Positions 33,368 through 42,187 of a DNA stretch of 64,000 nt are shown piece after piece. The position numbers and the translations under genes were made by a program. The stretch spans positions 186,001-250,000 of the forward strand of contig NZ_JACCEM010000009.1 of assembly GCF_013416525.1 (NCBI RefSeq). Reading direction: 5' to 3'. This stretch comes from Parapusillimonas granuli (GTDB lineage Bacteria; Pseudomonadota; Gammaproteobacteria; Burkholderiales; Burkholderiaceae_B). The stretch's first letter is position 1, and every line of letters starts with the position of its first letter. The notes under the pieces are model-generated. The model searched no databases. It had not been told where the DNA came from and saw nothing but the letters and a program-made list of their open reading frames with translations.

Positions 33368-35371
33368 TTGGGTTATGCTGCATGGTGTCGTCTGATTCTG
33401 ATTTTTTTGGTCGGAGCGCTAAGTGGTTGCGCCATAGTCGATGAGTTTCAGCCATCAGTGATCATGCATCGAATACCACCTGACGAGGCAATCATGCTGC
33501 GTCGAGGAGACATGCTCTCTACCAACCGGTTGAGTGAAGCGACTTTGCAAACAATCCGCGTTGCTGGATTGGAACGGCAAGCGTGTACTCAGGCGATGGC
33601 GGCATCCTGCTTTGCGGGGTTGGCCAACGCCACGAACATTGCAAATGAGCCCAAGTTCTCTGCCTTAGCAGAACTCTGGCTGCAACGTGCCATGTTAGTT
33701 CCTTCTGTAGGAGTTGGAGCTAAAGAGAAGCAGACTATCACTCCGTGGATCGAAGTGGTGCGCTACGCTTGGGCCTACCTCTTTTTCACTGAACGTTCGC
33801 CCGGAGAAAGGGCGTTTGAAGGTCGCCAGACTCAAGTTCGTGATTGGTATAACTACGCCGCGCAGCAGGCAGTGACGACGCTTTTTTCCACTCATGATCT
33901 GAATCGTCAGGCTGGTGACCGCAAGCCTATACTACACCTCAATAACTGGACTATACGCGTTGAGATACCGCCGCGACTGGGCGTTCTAAATTTGCCGCAC
34001 GAACTGTTGCCGGCATCGTCCCTCGTCTTCCATGGGTTGCGCAGCACCAATCGACGTGATGGGTTCGGAGCAGAGTTGGTGGCAGTGATGAACGAAGATC
34101 GGTATAGATCTTCGCTTCGTTCTGGGCAGGAGATGGCTGGACAGCATTTGCAGCCACTTCCAGCTTGGAGCTCAATGTCGTCGCCGAATGTAACGGTAGT
34201 ATTTCGGTTCGACGTAGCGAGTTTGGACGAACTGCTGAACGTGCGCGAACTCATCATTACGGTACATGATCCGCTCGTGGAACACGATTTTATTGTGCAT
34301 CAGCAGCGTGTGCCGTTAGCGGGTAATTTCACGGCTGGTTACGGATTTTGGCTGGCACGATCCGAGTTTAGCCGGAAATCTTTACGTGGCTTGATGGGCC
34401 GTGATCAGGGCATCCAAGCCCCTCATTTATATCTAATGCAGCCGTTTGATCCAGGTCGGCGCATCATTGTCATGCTGCATGGCCTTGCCAGTAGTCCTGA
34501 GGCTTGGGTCAATGTTGCCAATGAGCTTTTGGCCGATGTTGAATTGTTGCGCGAATTTCAGATATGGCAAGTTTACTACCCAACCAACATGCCGATAGTT
34601 GCAAATCATGCAACTATCCGCCGCCTGCTAACCGACGCCCTGCAGCATTTCGACTGTCGAGAACAGAGTTCACCTTCACATGGGTTGGTGCTGATCGGTC
34701 ATAGTATGGGTGGCATCATCGCGCGTTTGATGGTGTCTGCTGCCGATGAAGAATTGTGGCCGTGGGCTGCATCCGATGCCAGAATTGATTTGGATCGCTT
34801 CGGTAGTGACCGTTCGCAGTTTGACCCATACCTTCGCTTTGATCCATTTCCGGGGGTGGAGCGTGTGATATTCATTGCGACACCCCATCGCGGAACGGCA
34901 GTTGCCGGGCGTGGATTTGCACGTTGGGTGTCTGGATTAATCCGCCTTCCTCTGACGATATTTGAAAGTCTGGGTGATTCCTTTCAGGCGTATGCAGGAA
35001 CAGGCATAAACGGGCTCGAAGGGCTCTTGGAGAGCATTCCTAACAGTATTGATCAGCTTGACGAAAGCGACCCGTTCATCAAAATTGCAGGCGAGCTTCC
35101 GATCTCGGATAACGTATCTTATCACTCCATCATTGCCAAGCGATATGGCGAGGGGGCTCTTGCTGATTCGGATGATGGTCTGGTTCCCTATAGAAGTGCT
35201 CACCTGTCAGGAGCAGAGTCAGAAAAGATCATCATTTCTGGACATAGTGTGCAGGAAACTGCCGAGGCAATCATGGAAATTAGAAGAATTTTGCGTGATG
35301 ATATTACTAAGTACCACGAGCCAATCGCGGACAAGAAGGGTCGGTCGGAAGACGAGCGGTCGGCTTGTTGA
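33368..35371 (+). CDS. Lipase-like alpha/beta-hydrolase, predicted lipoprotein
   Basis: A 667-residue protein if started at the TTG at 33368, which has GAGGGG six bases upstream and yields a clean lipoprotein signal (LILIFLVGALSGC, Cys about 21). Residues up to about 350 are an uncharacterised domain. The C-terminal hydrolase has VMLHGLASSPEAWVNVANEL, the nucleophile elbow LIGHSMGG, a late DDGLVPYRSAHL (Asp) and SGHS (His). The triad looks complete. Substrate unknown: lipids, or possibly extracellular polyester given the neighbouring phaC. It is the last gene of the PHB cargo run. Confidence 0.78.
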   Translation: MGYAAWCRLILIFLVGALSGCAIVDEFQPSVIMHRIPPDEAIMLRRGDMLSTNRLSEATLQTIRVAGLERQACTQAMAASCFAGLANATNIANEPKFSALAELWLQRAMLVPSVGVGAKEKQTITPWIEVVRYAWAYLFFTERSPGERAFEGRQTQVRDWYNYAAQQAVTTLFSTHDLNRQAGDRKPILHLNNWTIRVEIPPRLGVLNLPHELLPASSLVFHGLRSTNRRDGFGAELVAVMNEDRYRSSLRSGQEMAGQHLQPLPAWSSMSSPNVTVVFRFDVASLDELLNVRELIITVHDPLVEHDFIVHQQRVPLAGNFTAGYGFWLARSEFSRKSLRGLMGRDQGIQAPHLYLMQPFDPGRRIIVMLHGLASSPEAWVNVANELLADVELLREFQIWQVYYPTNMPIVANHATIRRLLTDALQHFDCREQSSPSHGLVLIGHSMGGIIARLMVSAADEELWPWAASDARIDLDRFGSDRSQFDPYLRFDPFPGVERVIFIATPHRGTAVAGRGFARWVSGLIRLPLTIFESLGDSFQAYAGTGINGLEGLLESIPNSIDQLDESDPFIKIAGELPISDNVSYHSIIAKRYGEGALADSDDGLVPYRSAHLSGAESEKIIISGHSVQETAEAIMEIRRILRDDITKYHEPIADKKGRSEDERSAC

Positions 35372-35400
35372 ATGATTTTTTGGCTGATCAATAAGAGGGG

Positions 35401-35571
35401 CTACAAAGCGCGTTCCTGTCCTTGGAAATGGGCACGCCACCAACGCCGGCGATAACGCACACCACGCAAGCGCAGGATAAGCGGCCGTTCGTCAATGTGT
35501 GTTCGGCGCACGCTTACGATGTACCGGTGCGCTAATGCCTTGTTTCGAAGTATGAAGGCAATCCTCAGCGG
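35401..35571 (-). other. Gap after the lipase gene: short open frame, possible gene remnant
   Basis: Minus-strand frame of 56 codons with no ATG, whose translation is basic and Arg/Trp-rich near the end (LRGVRYRRRWWRAHFQGQ). It could be a degraded coding sequence or chance. Nothing else was recognised in the 193-bp gap 35372-35564. Confidence 0.15.
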
Positions 35572-36155
35572 CTAGAGGTGCAGTATTCGGCCCACTGTTC
35601 CAGTAATCGGCGATGGGTGTTCAGGTCCGGTTCGACGAAAGACATGCCGAGCACACGGGCAATATCTTCGTCTGAAACTCCCTGCAATTCCGCCCATCGC
35701 TTGAACGAAGGGCGTACGTCATAGATTCGAGCCTCGCCAAAACCGACCGCAGCAAGTTCTCTGTTCAGATGGGGCAGGGGGAGCGGGCCGCCGTTTTGCT
35801 TCTGAAAAAGAGGGGTTTCTGAGCGACCAAGCGGTCCACGTACTACCCACTGTGCCGGAAGAACCAGTGGAATCGAGTGACGACCCTTATGTTTGCGGCG
35901 GCCTTTGCCCAACGTCCAAAGCTTGTAATCACCACTGATTTCCGCCGGAGGCAGTTCGACTACCTCACCCGGTCGGCACACAGTCAAAATGATAAAACGC
36001 AAGCACCTGGATTCTATGGTCTTACGACGATGTAGGGTTTGATATAGATGGGGGACGTCGAGGATCTTCCGCGTCATCGCCAATCTGCTGACTTGCGTCG
36101 GCAAGGGGGGGCACTGTTGGGTAGTCGACAGCGGCTGTGACATTGTCGGTTTCAT
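35565..36155 (-). CDS. Integrase-like protein: catalytic domain only, tyrosine missing
   Basis: A 196-residue protein resembling only the C-terminal catalytic domain of P4-type tyrosine recombinases. It keeps the first arginine in LTVCRPGEVVEL (Arg61) and YDVRPSFKRWAELQGVSDEDIARVLG, where the family has HDLRR..LGH. It ends HRRLLEQWAEYC, like the family's terminal RR..MQ.WADYL, but has no tyrosine at the nucleophile position. GGAG nine bases before the ATG at 36155 supports an expressed gene. It lies 40 bp downstream of the full integrase and may be a regulatory or excision partner, or a decaying duplicate. Confidence 0.65.
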   Translation of the reverse strand: MKPTMSQPLSTTQQCPPLPTQVSRLAMTRKILDVPHLYQTLHRRKTIESRCLRFIILTVCRPGEVVELPPAEISGDYKLWTLGKGRRKHKGRHSIPLVLPAQWVVRGPLGRSETPLFQKQNGGPLPLPHLNRELAAVGFGEARIYDVRPSFKRWAELQGVSDEDIARVLGMSFVEPDLNTHRRLLEQWAEYCTSSR

Positions 36156-36195
36156 GGATGCTTTCTCCAATTGTTGTGTGCGGAGCCGCTGAGGT

Positions 36196-37635
36196 CTAAG
36201 CCGTAGCCGCTTCCTCTCCCGCCTGGATGGCTTCCAAAAGTTTGTCCATCCCTGCCGATTGCATAAGCGGCAACAACTTGGCAAGGTGCTGACTTGTTGC
36301 AGCCCAATCGGATTGATATTGAGGGGATATGCTAGATACGTCGGTTGGGGTATTCAGTTGCGAGGGGTGACGCCATGTCTCGGGATGGCCGAGCAGGTTG
36401 ACAAGGTAGCTGCCGAGCGCGTCGAAAGCTAACTTTCGCTCTGGAATCCGTTGCTGCTTTTGATACGTGTAGATCAGCCCACTGCTACCTTCATCTCGCT
36501 GTGGCATTCGGTGGTTCAGGCACAGTTCGATGATGTCCTTTGGCACGCCGAGTTCCCCCATCAAGGTAGCGCCGGTTCGGCGCAGATCGTGCATAGTCCA
36601 CTTCCCCTCGGGCATGACTAGGCAACCGGCGTCCCGGATTTTTGCGTCAGGCTTTTGACGCAACGAGATTTGATGGGAAAAGGAGTTGTATTTGGCATGG
36701 GGAGCGCCACGCAGGCCCGGGATGAGGTACTCGGTTTCGCGATACGGAAGATCTCGTAATACGCAGAACCAGTGATAGGCGAAATCGGAGAGGTGGATCA
36801 GGTGTTCCCTTTTGGACTTGGTTCGCTCCGGTGCGAGGCGCCAAGTGCGTTCGGTCCAGTCAATCTCGTACTCAGTGCAGGCCGCGATTTCCCCAGCTCG
36901 GCACAATGTAGACAGGGAAATCCATATTGCAGCCTTGCAGGCATTGGTCATGAAAATAGGTGGAACCAGTCGGTCACGAAGCAACACGATCTCGGGTGGA
37001 TACAGAACACGGCTTCCGACGACATCAACCACTTCGATATCTCTTTTGCGCAGTGTGCGGATCGGATTCCTGGTTATCCAATCTCGGTCTTCGGCATAGT
37101 TCAGCATCTGTACCATATCGATGAGGACAGTTCCTGCTTGCGCAGGCGTACCAGCTGTACGGATGGTGTCGAAGCGTGCCACTAGCTTTGGTCTTGTGAG
37201 GGTGCGAAGACTGTCGTTGCCCATGTGCGCCAGCACGTGTTTCTTGAGCCTTAACCTGCATACGTGTACGCCATGGGCATTGCGTCGGTTTACGAGGGAT
37301 TCCTCAATCCACTGTTCGACGGCTTGGACGAGCGTCTTGGGTATTTTTTGGTCGGTGGAGCGTGGGTCGATGCCTTCTAGGAGCAGTCGGCGACACTTCT
37401 CTGCTTCCTCGCGTGCAGAGGCCAATGTTCGCTTCGGATAGCTGCCGAGTGATTTCTTGTCCGCCTTACCGGACAAGTTTGTGTACCGGAAGATCCAGGC
37501 TCGAAACCCTGCTGGTTGGGTGCGGGAACCGGGGCGAATCCTTAGATAAAGTCCATCGCCGTCTGTGAGGAAGTATTCTTTCGCGCGGGGTTTTGCAGAC
37601 GCGATTTTGCGATCGGTTAGCTGATTCCTGGCCAT
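36196..37635 (-). CDS. int: P4-type tyrosine recombinase (ICE integrase)
   Basis: A 479-residue integrase. The N-terminal DUF4102-like arm-binding domain runs from LTDRKIASAKPRAKEYFLTD through SYPKRTLASAREEAEK. A core-binding domain and a catalytic domain follow, with Arg246 (LCRAGEI), His349 and Arg352 (HDLRR), His375 and the nucleophile Tyr389 or Tyr391. All catalytic residues are present, so it should be active. It faces away from the boundary at 37.8 kb with its start 200 bp from it, the usual integrase-att layout. The C-terminal 60 residues extend beyond the usual family end. Confidence 0.9.
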   Translation of the reverse strand: MARNQLTDRKIASAKPRAKEYFLTDGDGLYLRIRPGSRTQPAGFRAWIFRYTNLSGKADKKSLGSYPKRTLASAREEAEKCRRLLLEGIDPRSTDQKIPKTLVQAVEQWIEESLVNRRNAHGVHVCRLRLKKHVLAHMGNDSLRTLTRPKLVARFDTIRTAGTPAQAGTVLIDMVQMLNYAEDRDWITRNPIRTLRKRDIEVVDVVGSRVLYPPEIVLLRDRLVPPIFMTNACKAAIWISLSTLCRAGEIAACTEYEIDWTERTWRLAPERTKSKREHLIHLSDFAYHWFCVLRDLPYRETEYLIPGLRGAPHAKYNSFSHQISLRQKPDAKIRDAGCLVMPEGKWTMHDLRRTGATLMGELGVPKDIIELCLNHRMPQRDEGSSGLIYTYQKQQRIPERKLAFDALGSYLVNLLGHPETWRHPSQLNTPTDVSSISPQYQSDWAATSQHLAKLLPLMQSAGMDKLLEAIQAGEEAATA

Positions 37636-37640
37636 GTTCA

Positions 37641-37800
37641 GTACCCTTCCAAAGGTCGATTTTTGGGAGTGTCAGGGTACAAATCCGGGTACAAGTTGGC
37701 GTGCGCTTCAATGAAATGGGGTGAGACGCATTGAGAACATAACCCATTGATTTGTAAAGAAGTTTAGTTCATTTTGAACTTTAATGAAACCCCCTGAGTA
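37641..37800. other. Predicted ICE end: arm-type repeats and core palindrome
   Basis: Between the integrase start and the GC-rich chromosome lie two direct GGGTACAA repeats (37675-37682, 37687-37694) and an inverted GTACCC (37641-37646). A 15-bp palindrome AGTTCATTTTGAACT is at 37766-37780. Such repeats are usual for integrase arm and core sites. The exact crossover point cannot be set without the other ICE end. No tRNA gene was found beside it. Confidence 0.45.
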
Positions 37801-37830
37801 GCCTAAGGATAGAGCCACAGAGAATACGCC

Positions 37831-38268
37831 ATGGGCTGGGGCTGGCTGCCCGGGCCGCTGCCCAGCACGCTGGACCAGCCCCACGTCGACGATCCGCCCG
37901 ACGACTTCTCTTCCCAGGACTTCTGGCGCTGGGTGAAAGAAGCCACCACCTGGGATATCGCCTCGGGCCGCGACAACCCGCTGGCGAACTCCCGGGCCAA
38001 TGCCGCGCGCCAGCGCTGGGAGGGCGGCGGGCTGCCCGCCTTCTATGACACCCGGGCGGAGCGGTCGGGCGTTCCCCTGGGGTTCGCCGTCACCTTGCGG
38101 CACCCGGGCCCGGGCGATCTGGCCGTCACCACGCGCAGCGCCGCGGAAACCTTCTTCCAGCGGCCCGTGCCCCGGCCGGACGGCCTCGCGGAAACCGACA
38201 ATCTGTTCCACCCCTATTGGCAAGCGCGATTGGCGCCCCATCCTTTGCACAAGCGGGGCGCGCCATGA
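37831..38268 (+). CDS. Tad-cluster hypothetical protein, possibly 5'-truncated by the ICE
   Basis: A 145-residue frame starting right at the GC jump. A TAG stop lies seven codons upstream in frame. It lacks a signal or membrane segment, unlike TadE/TadG relatives, and contains the stretch TWDIASGRDNPLANSRANAARQ. It overlaps the next pilus gene by ATGA, so it belongs to the Tad operon. If the ICE inserted within it, the N-terminal part would lie beyond the left ICE end. The product is not recognised. Confidence 0.5.
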   Translation: MGWGWLPGPLPSTLDQPHVDDPPDDFSSQDFWRWVKEATTWDIASGRDNPLANSRANAARQRWEGGGLPAFYDTRAERSGVPLGFAVTLRHPGPGDLAVTTRSAAETFFQRPVPRPDGLAETDNLFHPYWQARLAPHPLHKRGAP

Positions 38269-38984
38269 ACCACGCACGCACATTCCAGGCCGGGCAAGCC
38301 ATGGCGGAAGGGCTGCTCGTGCTGTCGGGCCTGGCGGCGTTATGGATGGCGGTTTCCTGGCTTTATCGCGTGCAGGACATCGCGCTTTCCGCCCAACACG
38401 CCTCCTCTTACCTGGCGTTCGCCGCCACCCGGCGCGACGGCGAGCTCGGCCGGCTGCATGAACGCTTCTTCACCGGCCCCGAACATCGATGGAACGATCG
38501 CAGCGGCCGTCCCATGCTGGCGGACATCGACACGCAGATCGGCTCGCGGGTGTTCCGTTCCGAACCCTTGCCGCCGTTCGCCCAGCCCGGCGCGGCCACC
38601 GCCTTCGCCGCCTTGCGCCAAGACTGGCGGCTGGAAGACCTGGGCGTGCTGCATGCCGGCTTGGCCGTCACGCCCGGCGCCGCGCACTGGGGCGCGCCCG
38701 GGCACGCGTCCGGCGCCGCCTGGTCGCCCATGCTGCGGCGCCACACCGCGATCCTCACCGGCGCCGGCCACGCCGGCGACGACCAGCAGACACAGCATGT
38801 GCTGGTCCAGTCCGGCATGGCCTGGCGCCACGGCGCCGACGTGTCCTATGGCCTGTCCGAACGCATACGCGCCGCCATGGGGCCCGTGGACTCCGGCTGG
38901 GGCAGGAGCCTGCCGGCCCGGGAATGGGGTTCCGCCTGGGCGGGGCTGGCGCCCGCCACCCATTTACGACCCGCCAAGGAATGA
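38265..38984 (+). CDS. TadE-like pseudopilin/hypothetical Tad pilus protein
   Basis: A 239-residue protein beginning with a short basic leader, then AGQAMAEGLLVLSGLAALWM, which resembles the prepilin-like N-terminus of TadE/TadF pseudopilins (Glu early in one hydrophobic helix). The rest is extracytoplasmic. Its start overlaps the preceding stop by ATGA. It is probably a minor pilin or assembly factor, given the CpaB-RcpA-TadABC genes downstream. Confidence 0.6.
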   Translation: MNHARTFQAGQAMAEGLLVLSGLAALWMAVSWLYRVQDIALSAQHASSYLAFAATRRDGELGRLHERFFTGPEHRWNDRSGRPMLADIDTQIGSRVFRSEPLPPFAQPGAATAFAALRQDWRLEDLGVLHAGLAVTPGAAHWGAPGHASGAAWSPMLRRHTAILTGAGHAGDDQQTQHVLVQSGMAWRHGADVSYGLSERIRAAMGPVDSGWGRSLPAREWGSAWAGLAPATHLRPAKE

Positions 38985-38986
38985 CC

Positions 38987-39730
38987 ATGAACAATCGCTC
39001 ATTGCGCGTGCCGCTTTCCATGCCCGCCGGGGCCGCCGCCGGCCGGCGCGTCCTCGGCGCCTGTCTGTTGTCCCTGGGCTGCGGCTGGCCCATCCATGCC
39101 GAGGCGCGCGCGTCTTTCGCGGCCTTTTCCGAATTCGCCGCGCCGGGCCTGCTCTGGACCTCCAGCCAGTCCATGCTGCTGTCCGGCGTGCCCCTGCGCG
39201 TCCGGGCGTTCAGCTACCAGGGAGAGCCGCTGCGGCTGGCGCAGCTGTATGCCGCCAAGCCGGCTTATTTCCAGCGCATCCTGGTTGCGGGTGGCGGGGT
39301 CGTCCTGTCGGGCCTGCGCAACGGCGAGCATTGGCTGGCCGAATTGCACCCCGCCGCCACCGGAACATCCGGGCGGCTTTCCGTGATGCGCGTGGCGCGG
39401 GGCCAACCGCCCGATCCCGGGCGCCCGCGCCCCGTCTTCCGGTGGCTGCCGCCGCAGGCGCGGCCCTTGTTCAGCCTGCAAGACCGTCCCGATGCGCCGC
39501 CGGGCAAGGCGGGCGCCGCGGGCCAGCACGTGTTCAGCGTGGCCATGTCCGTCACGGACCTCACCGCATATCTGCGCCGCCGGCTGCGTTCCGACGGCTG
39601 GGTCGAAGAACCCGCCTACGCCGCCGTGGCCGGCCATTCCGCGTGGCGCCGAAGCTCGTCCCGGCTGGCGCTGTCCTCGCTGCCGGAAGCGGAAGGCGAG
39701 TCGTCCTTGTATGTCCATCACATTGACTAA
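38987..39730 (+). CDS. Hypothetical secreted protein in the Tad cluster
   Basis: A 247-residue protein with an N-terminal signal-like segment (GRRVLGACLLSLGCGWPIHAEA). No family is recognised. The ATG at 38987 is chosen because AAGGA lies at the right distance, whereas the ATG at 38981 abuts it. Its position between a pseudopilin gene and cpaB suggests a periplasmic role in pilus assembly. Confidence 0.6.
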   Translation: MNNRSLRVPLSMPAGAAAGRRVLGACLLSLGCGWPIHAEARASFAAFSEFAAPGLLWTSSQSMLLSGVPLRVRAFSYQGEPLRLAQLYAAKPAYFQRILVAGGGVVLSGLRNGEHWLAELHPAATGTSGRLSVMRVARGQPPDPGRPRPVFRWLPPQARPLFSLQDRPDAPPGKAGAAGQHVFSVAMSVTDLTAYLRRRLRSDGWVEEPAYAAVAGHSAWRRSSSRLALSSLPEAEGESSLYVHHID

Positions 39731-39745
39731 GCAAACGGAGTCCGC

Positions 39746-40720
39746 ATGCGCCTGCCCGCCCTCAATCGTTCGACGCTGATGCTGGGCCTCGCCCTGGTCG
39801 CCGGCTTGTGCGCCGCCTGGGCGGCGCGCCAGCACCTGCATGGGCGCGAGCTCGAGCTCGAAGCCCGGGCCCGGATCCAAACCGTAGAAAGAGTGGTGGC
39901 CGCCCACGATCTGCCGCCGGGCACGCGCATCGGGCCCGAGCATCTGGCCGTCCGGTCCTTTCCCGCCGTGCTGGCCTCCAGCGACAGCCTGCCGCCCGAG
40001 CGGCATGGCGAACTGGCCGGCACCGTGCTGAGGATGCCGCTGCGGGCGGGCGACGCGGTCCTGCCGGCCCATACCGCGCAGCAGGCCCAGGATTCCTTCT
40101 CCAGCCATCTGGTGTCGGGCCGGCGGGCGATCACCATGCCGGTGGACGCCATCAATTCCGTGTCCGGCCTGCTGCAGCCGGGCGATCTCATCGACTTGTA
40201 CGTGTCGTTCGAATACCAGCGCCGCCGCATCACGGCGCCCTTGCTGCAAGGCGTGCTGGTGCTGGCCACCGGCACCACGACCCAGCACGGGCGCATGTCC
40301 GGCGACCAGGACACGCAGGCGTACGCAACGGTCACGCTGGATGCGGCGCCCGAGGACGCGGTGAAGCTGGTGGCCGCCCGGCAGAGCGGCACGCTCACCG
40401 CAGTGCTCCGGCATCCGCAGGACGACGCCTCCAATCAGGCGGCGGTCCGGGGGGACCTCGCCGGCCTGCTCGGGGTGAATCGGCCCGCGCCGCCGGCAAG
40501 CGCCAAGGCGCCCGTCATATACGGCAACAGCGCATCGGCCGGCATTCCGCGCCTGCGCCCGGCGGCGGCCACCGGCGCCCAGCCCAGCGGCCTGTTCGAA
40601 CTGCCCGGCGTGCCGGAACTCGTCAGCGCTTGGCTGTGGGCCGCGTCCACGGACCCGGCCGGCGCCCAGGCGCCAGGCCCGTATGCCTTTCCGGCCCAGG
40701 CCGGCGTCCAGGAGCAATGA
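39746..40720 (+). CDS. cpaB: CpaB/RcpC Flp pilus assembly protein
   Basis: A 324-residue protein with an N-terminal membrane anchor (LMLGLALVAGLCAAWAA). The SAF domain AAHDLPPGTRIGPEHLAVRSF follows at about 52-72 and the RcpC-type domain from RAITMPVDAINSVSGLLQPGD onward. CpaB is a periplasmic component that supports the outer-membrane secretin of the Tad pilus. It precedes the secretin gene by three bases. Confidence 0.9.
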   Translation: MRLPALNRSTLMLGLALVAGLCAAWAARQHLHGRELELEARARIQTVERVVAAHDLPPGTRIGPEHLAVRSFPAVLASSDSLPPERHGELAGTVLRMPLRAGDAVLPAHTAQQAQDSFSSHLVSGRRAITMPVDAINSVSGLLQPGDLIDLYVSFEYQRRRITAPLLQGVLVLATGTTTQHGRMSGDQDTQAYATVTLDAAPEDAVKLVAARQSGTLTAVLRHPQDDASNQAAVRGDLAGLLGVNRPAPPASAKAPVIYGNSASAGIPRLRPAAATGAQPSGLFELPGVPELVSAWLWAASTDPAGAQAPGPYAFPAQAGVQEQ

Positions 40721-40723
40721 GCC

Positions 40724-42187
40724 ATGCGCGAGGTGGGAGTCATCCGTCTGCTGGCCGCCGGCCTGTTCGCCTGCGCCGGAATCGCCGGGGCGCAGGCGCG
40801 CGAAACCGGCTTGCTGGCGCTGCAGGTCGGCGAAGTCAAAGTCCTGGCCGTTCCGGACGTCGCGCGGGTCGCCGTCGGCGACGGCCAGGTGATCAACGCG
40901 GTCACGACGGACGAAAAGGAAGTCATCGTCTTCGCCCGGCGCGAGGGCGCCACCGCGCTGCAGATCTGGGGCCTGGACGGTCAACGCCGCCGCTACCAGG
41001 TCGAAGTCGCCCCCGAAGGCGCGAAGCAGATACAGCGCGAGCTGCGCGGTCTGCTGGAGCGCATACCCGGGGCCGCCGTCACTACGCTGGGCGACAAGCT
41101 GGTGGTGGAGGGCGATGATCTGTCGGACGAGGACCGCGAGCGCGTCTCCGGCCTTGCCAAGCGTTATCCGCAACTGCTCGATTTCACCGGGCGGGTCGGC
41201 TGGGACCGCATGGTGCTGCTCGACGTCCAGGTCGTCGAAGTGCCCCGTTCGCAGCTGCTGGAGCTGGGGCTGCGCTGGGATACGCTCAGCGAAGGGGGCT
41301 TGAACGCGGGGCTGGCCTGGGACGGCGGCAGCAAGCGCCTGGCGGATCGCCCCGGGTCCACCGCCGTGCCCATCGCGTTCCCGGCCACGGTGGCGGCGGG
41401 CTATTTCGGCGTCAACGCCTTTCTGTCCGCCAGAATCAACGCCCTGGCGCAGACAGGCTCGGCCGTCGTGCTGGCGCAGCCGCAGCTGCTTGCCCGCAGC
41501 GGCGCCACGGCCGAATTTCTCGCCGGCGGGGAAGTTCCCTATTCAACGGTCGATGCGAACGGCAACACCAATACCGCTTTCAAGCCTTACGGCGTGTCCT
41601 TGCGCATCACCCCGCGGGTCGAGCGCAACGGCGCGGTGCGGTCCCAGATAGACGTGGAAGTCAGCTCCGTCGACAACTCACTGGCGCTGGCGGCCGGTCC
41701 CTCGCTCAAGACCCGCCGCGCCGCCACCGAATTCAACGTCCGGTCGGGCCAGACGCTGGTCCTGGCCGGCTTCCTGTCCCGCGACGATTCCCGGAATTTC
41801 GACAAGATTCCAGGGCTGGGCGACATCCCCGTCCTGGGGCAGCTGTTCAAGTCCCGGCGTTTCCAGCGCAATGAAACCGAGCTCGCCATCTTCGTCACGC
41901 CCGTCCTGGTCGACGCCGACCATCCGGGCATTCTGCGGCGGGTGGAAAACAGCCGCTCGGTGCTTGCCGGCAGCTTTCCGGAAACGCCCGTTCTCAATAC
42001 GCCCTTGCCGTCGGCCGCGCGGCTGCCCGCGCCCGTCCCGGACCCCGCCGGCGGGCCGGCGCCCGCCTGGCAGGACCAGGGCTCGCAATGGGCCGGCGAA
42101 CCGCCACCCGGCGCCGCCGTGGAACACGGCATTCGCGGCGGCGCGAATCTGCATGATTTTCAGGAGTCTCGCCATGATGGACGTTGA
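40724..42187 (+). CDS. rcpA: RcpA/CpaC secretin
   Basis: A 487-residue outer-membrane secretin. The signal peptide ends about residue 26. An N-terminal pilus/secretin domain (LLALQVGEVKVLAVPDVARV) and a BON-like middle follow. The secretin core includes VVLAQPQLLARSGATAEFLAGGEVPY and QTLVLAGFLSRDDSRNFDKIPGLGDIPVLG. It forms the exit pore of the Flp pilus. It overlaps the tadA start. Confidence 0.92.
   Translation: MREVGVIRLLAAGLFACAGIAGAQARETGLLALQVGEVKVLAVPDVARVAVGDGQVINAVTTDEKEVIVFARREGATALQIWGLDGQRRRYQVEVAPEGAKQIQRELRGLLERIPGAAVTTLGDKLVVEGDDLSDEDRERVSGLAKRYPQLLDFTGRVGWDRMVLLDVQVVEVPRSQLLELGLRWDTLSEGGLNAGLAWDGGSKRLADRPGSTAVPIAFPATVAAGYFGVNAFLSARINALAQTGSAVVLAQPQLLARSGATAEFLAGGEVPYSTVDANGNTNTAFKPYGVSLRITPRVERNGAVRSQIDVEVSSVDNSLALAAGPSLKTRRAATEFNVRSGQTLVLAGFLSRDDSRNFDKIPGLGDIPVLGQLFKSRRFQRNETELAIFVTPVLVDADHPGILRRVENSRSVLAGSFPETPVLNTPLPSAARLPAPVPDPAGGPAPAWQDQGSQWAGEPPPGAAVEHGIRGGANLHDFQESRHDGR

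Noticed and set aside
37636-37830. tRNA gene as the ICE target site
   Set aside because: P4-type integrases often use tRNA genes, but no cloverleaf or T-loop sequence was found in this stretch; the target may be intergenic or in the adjacent gene.
38458-39730. Several 400-codon plus-strand frames in the Tad cluster
   Set aside because: Arg/Pro-rich translations typical of shifted reading in very GC-rich DNA; the genuine genes lie in other frames with ribosome sites and ATGA joins.
38999-41173. 724-codon minus-strand frame
   Set aside because: Antisense shadow of the secretory gene, cpaB and rcpA; Gln/Arg/His-rich without any family pattern.
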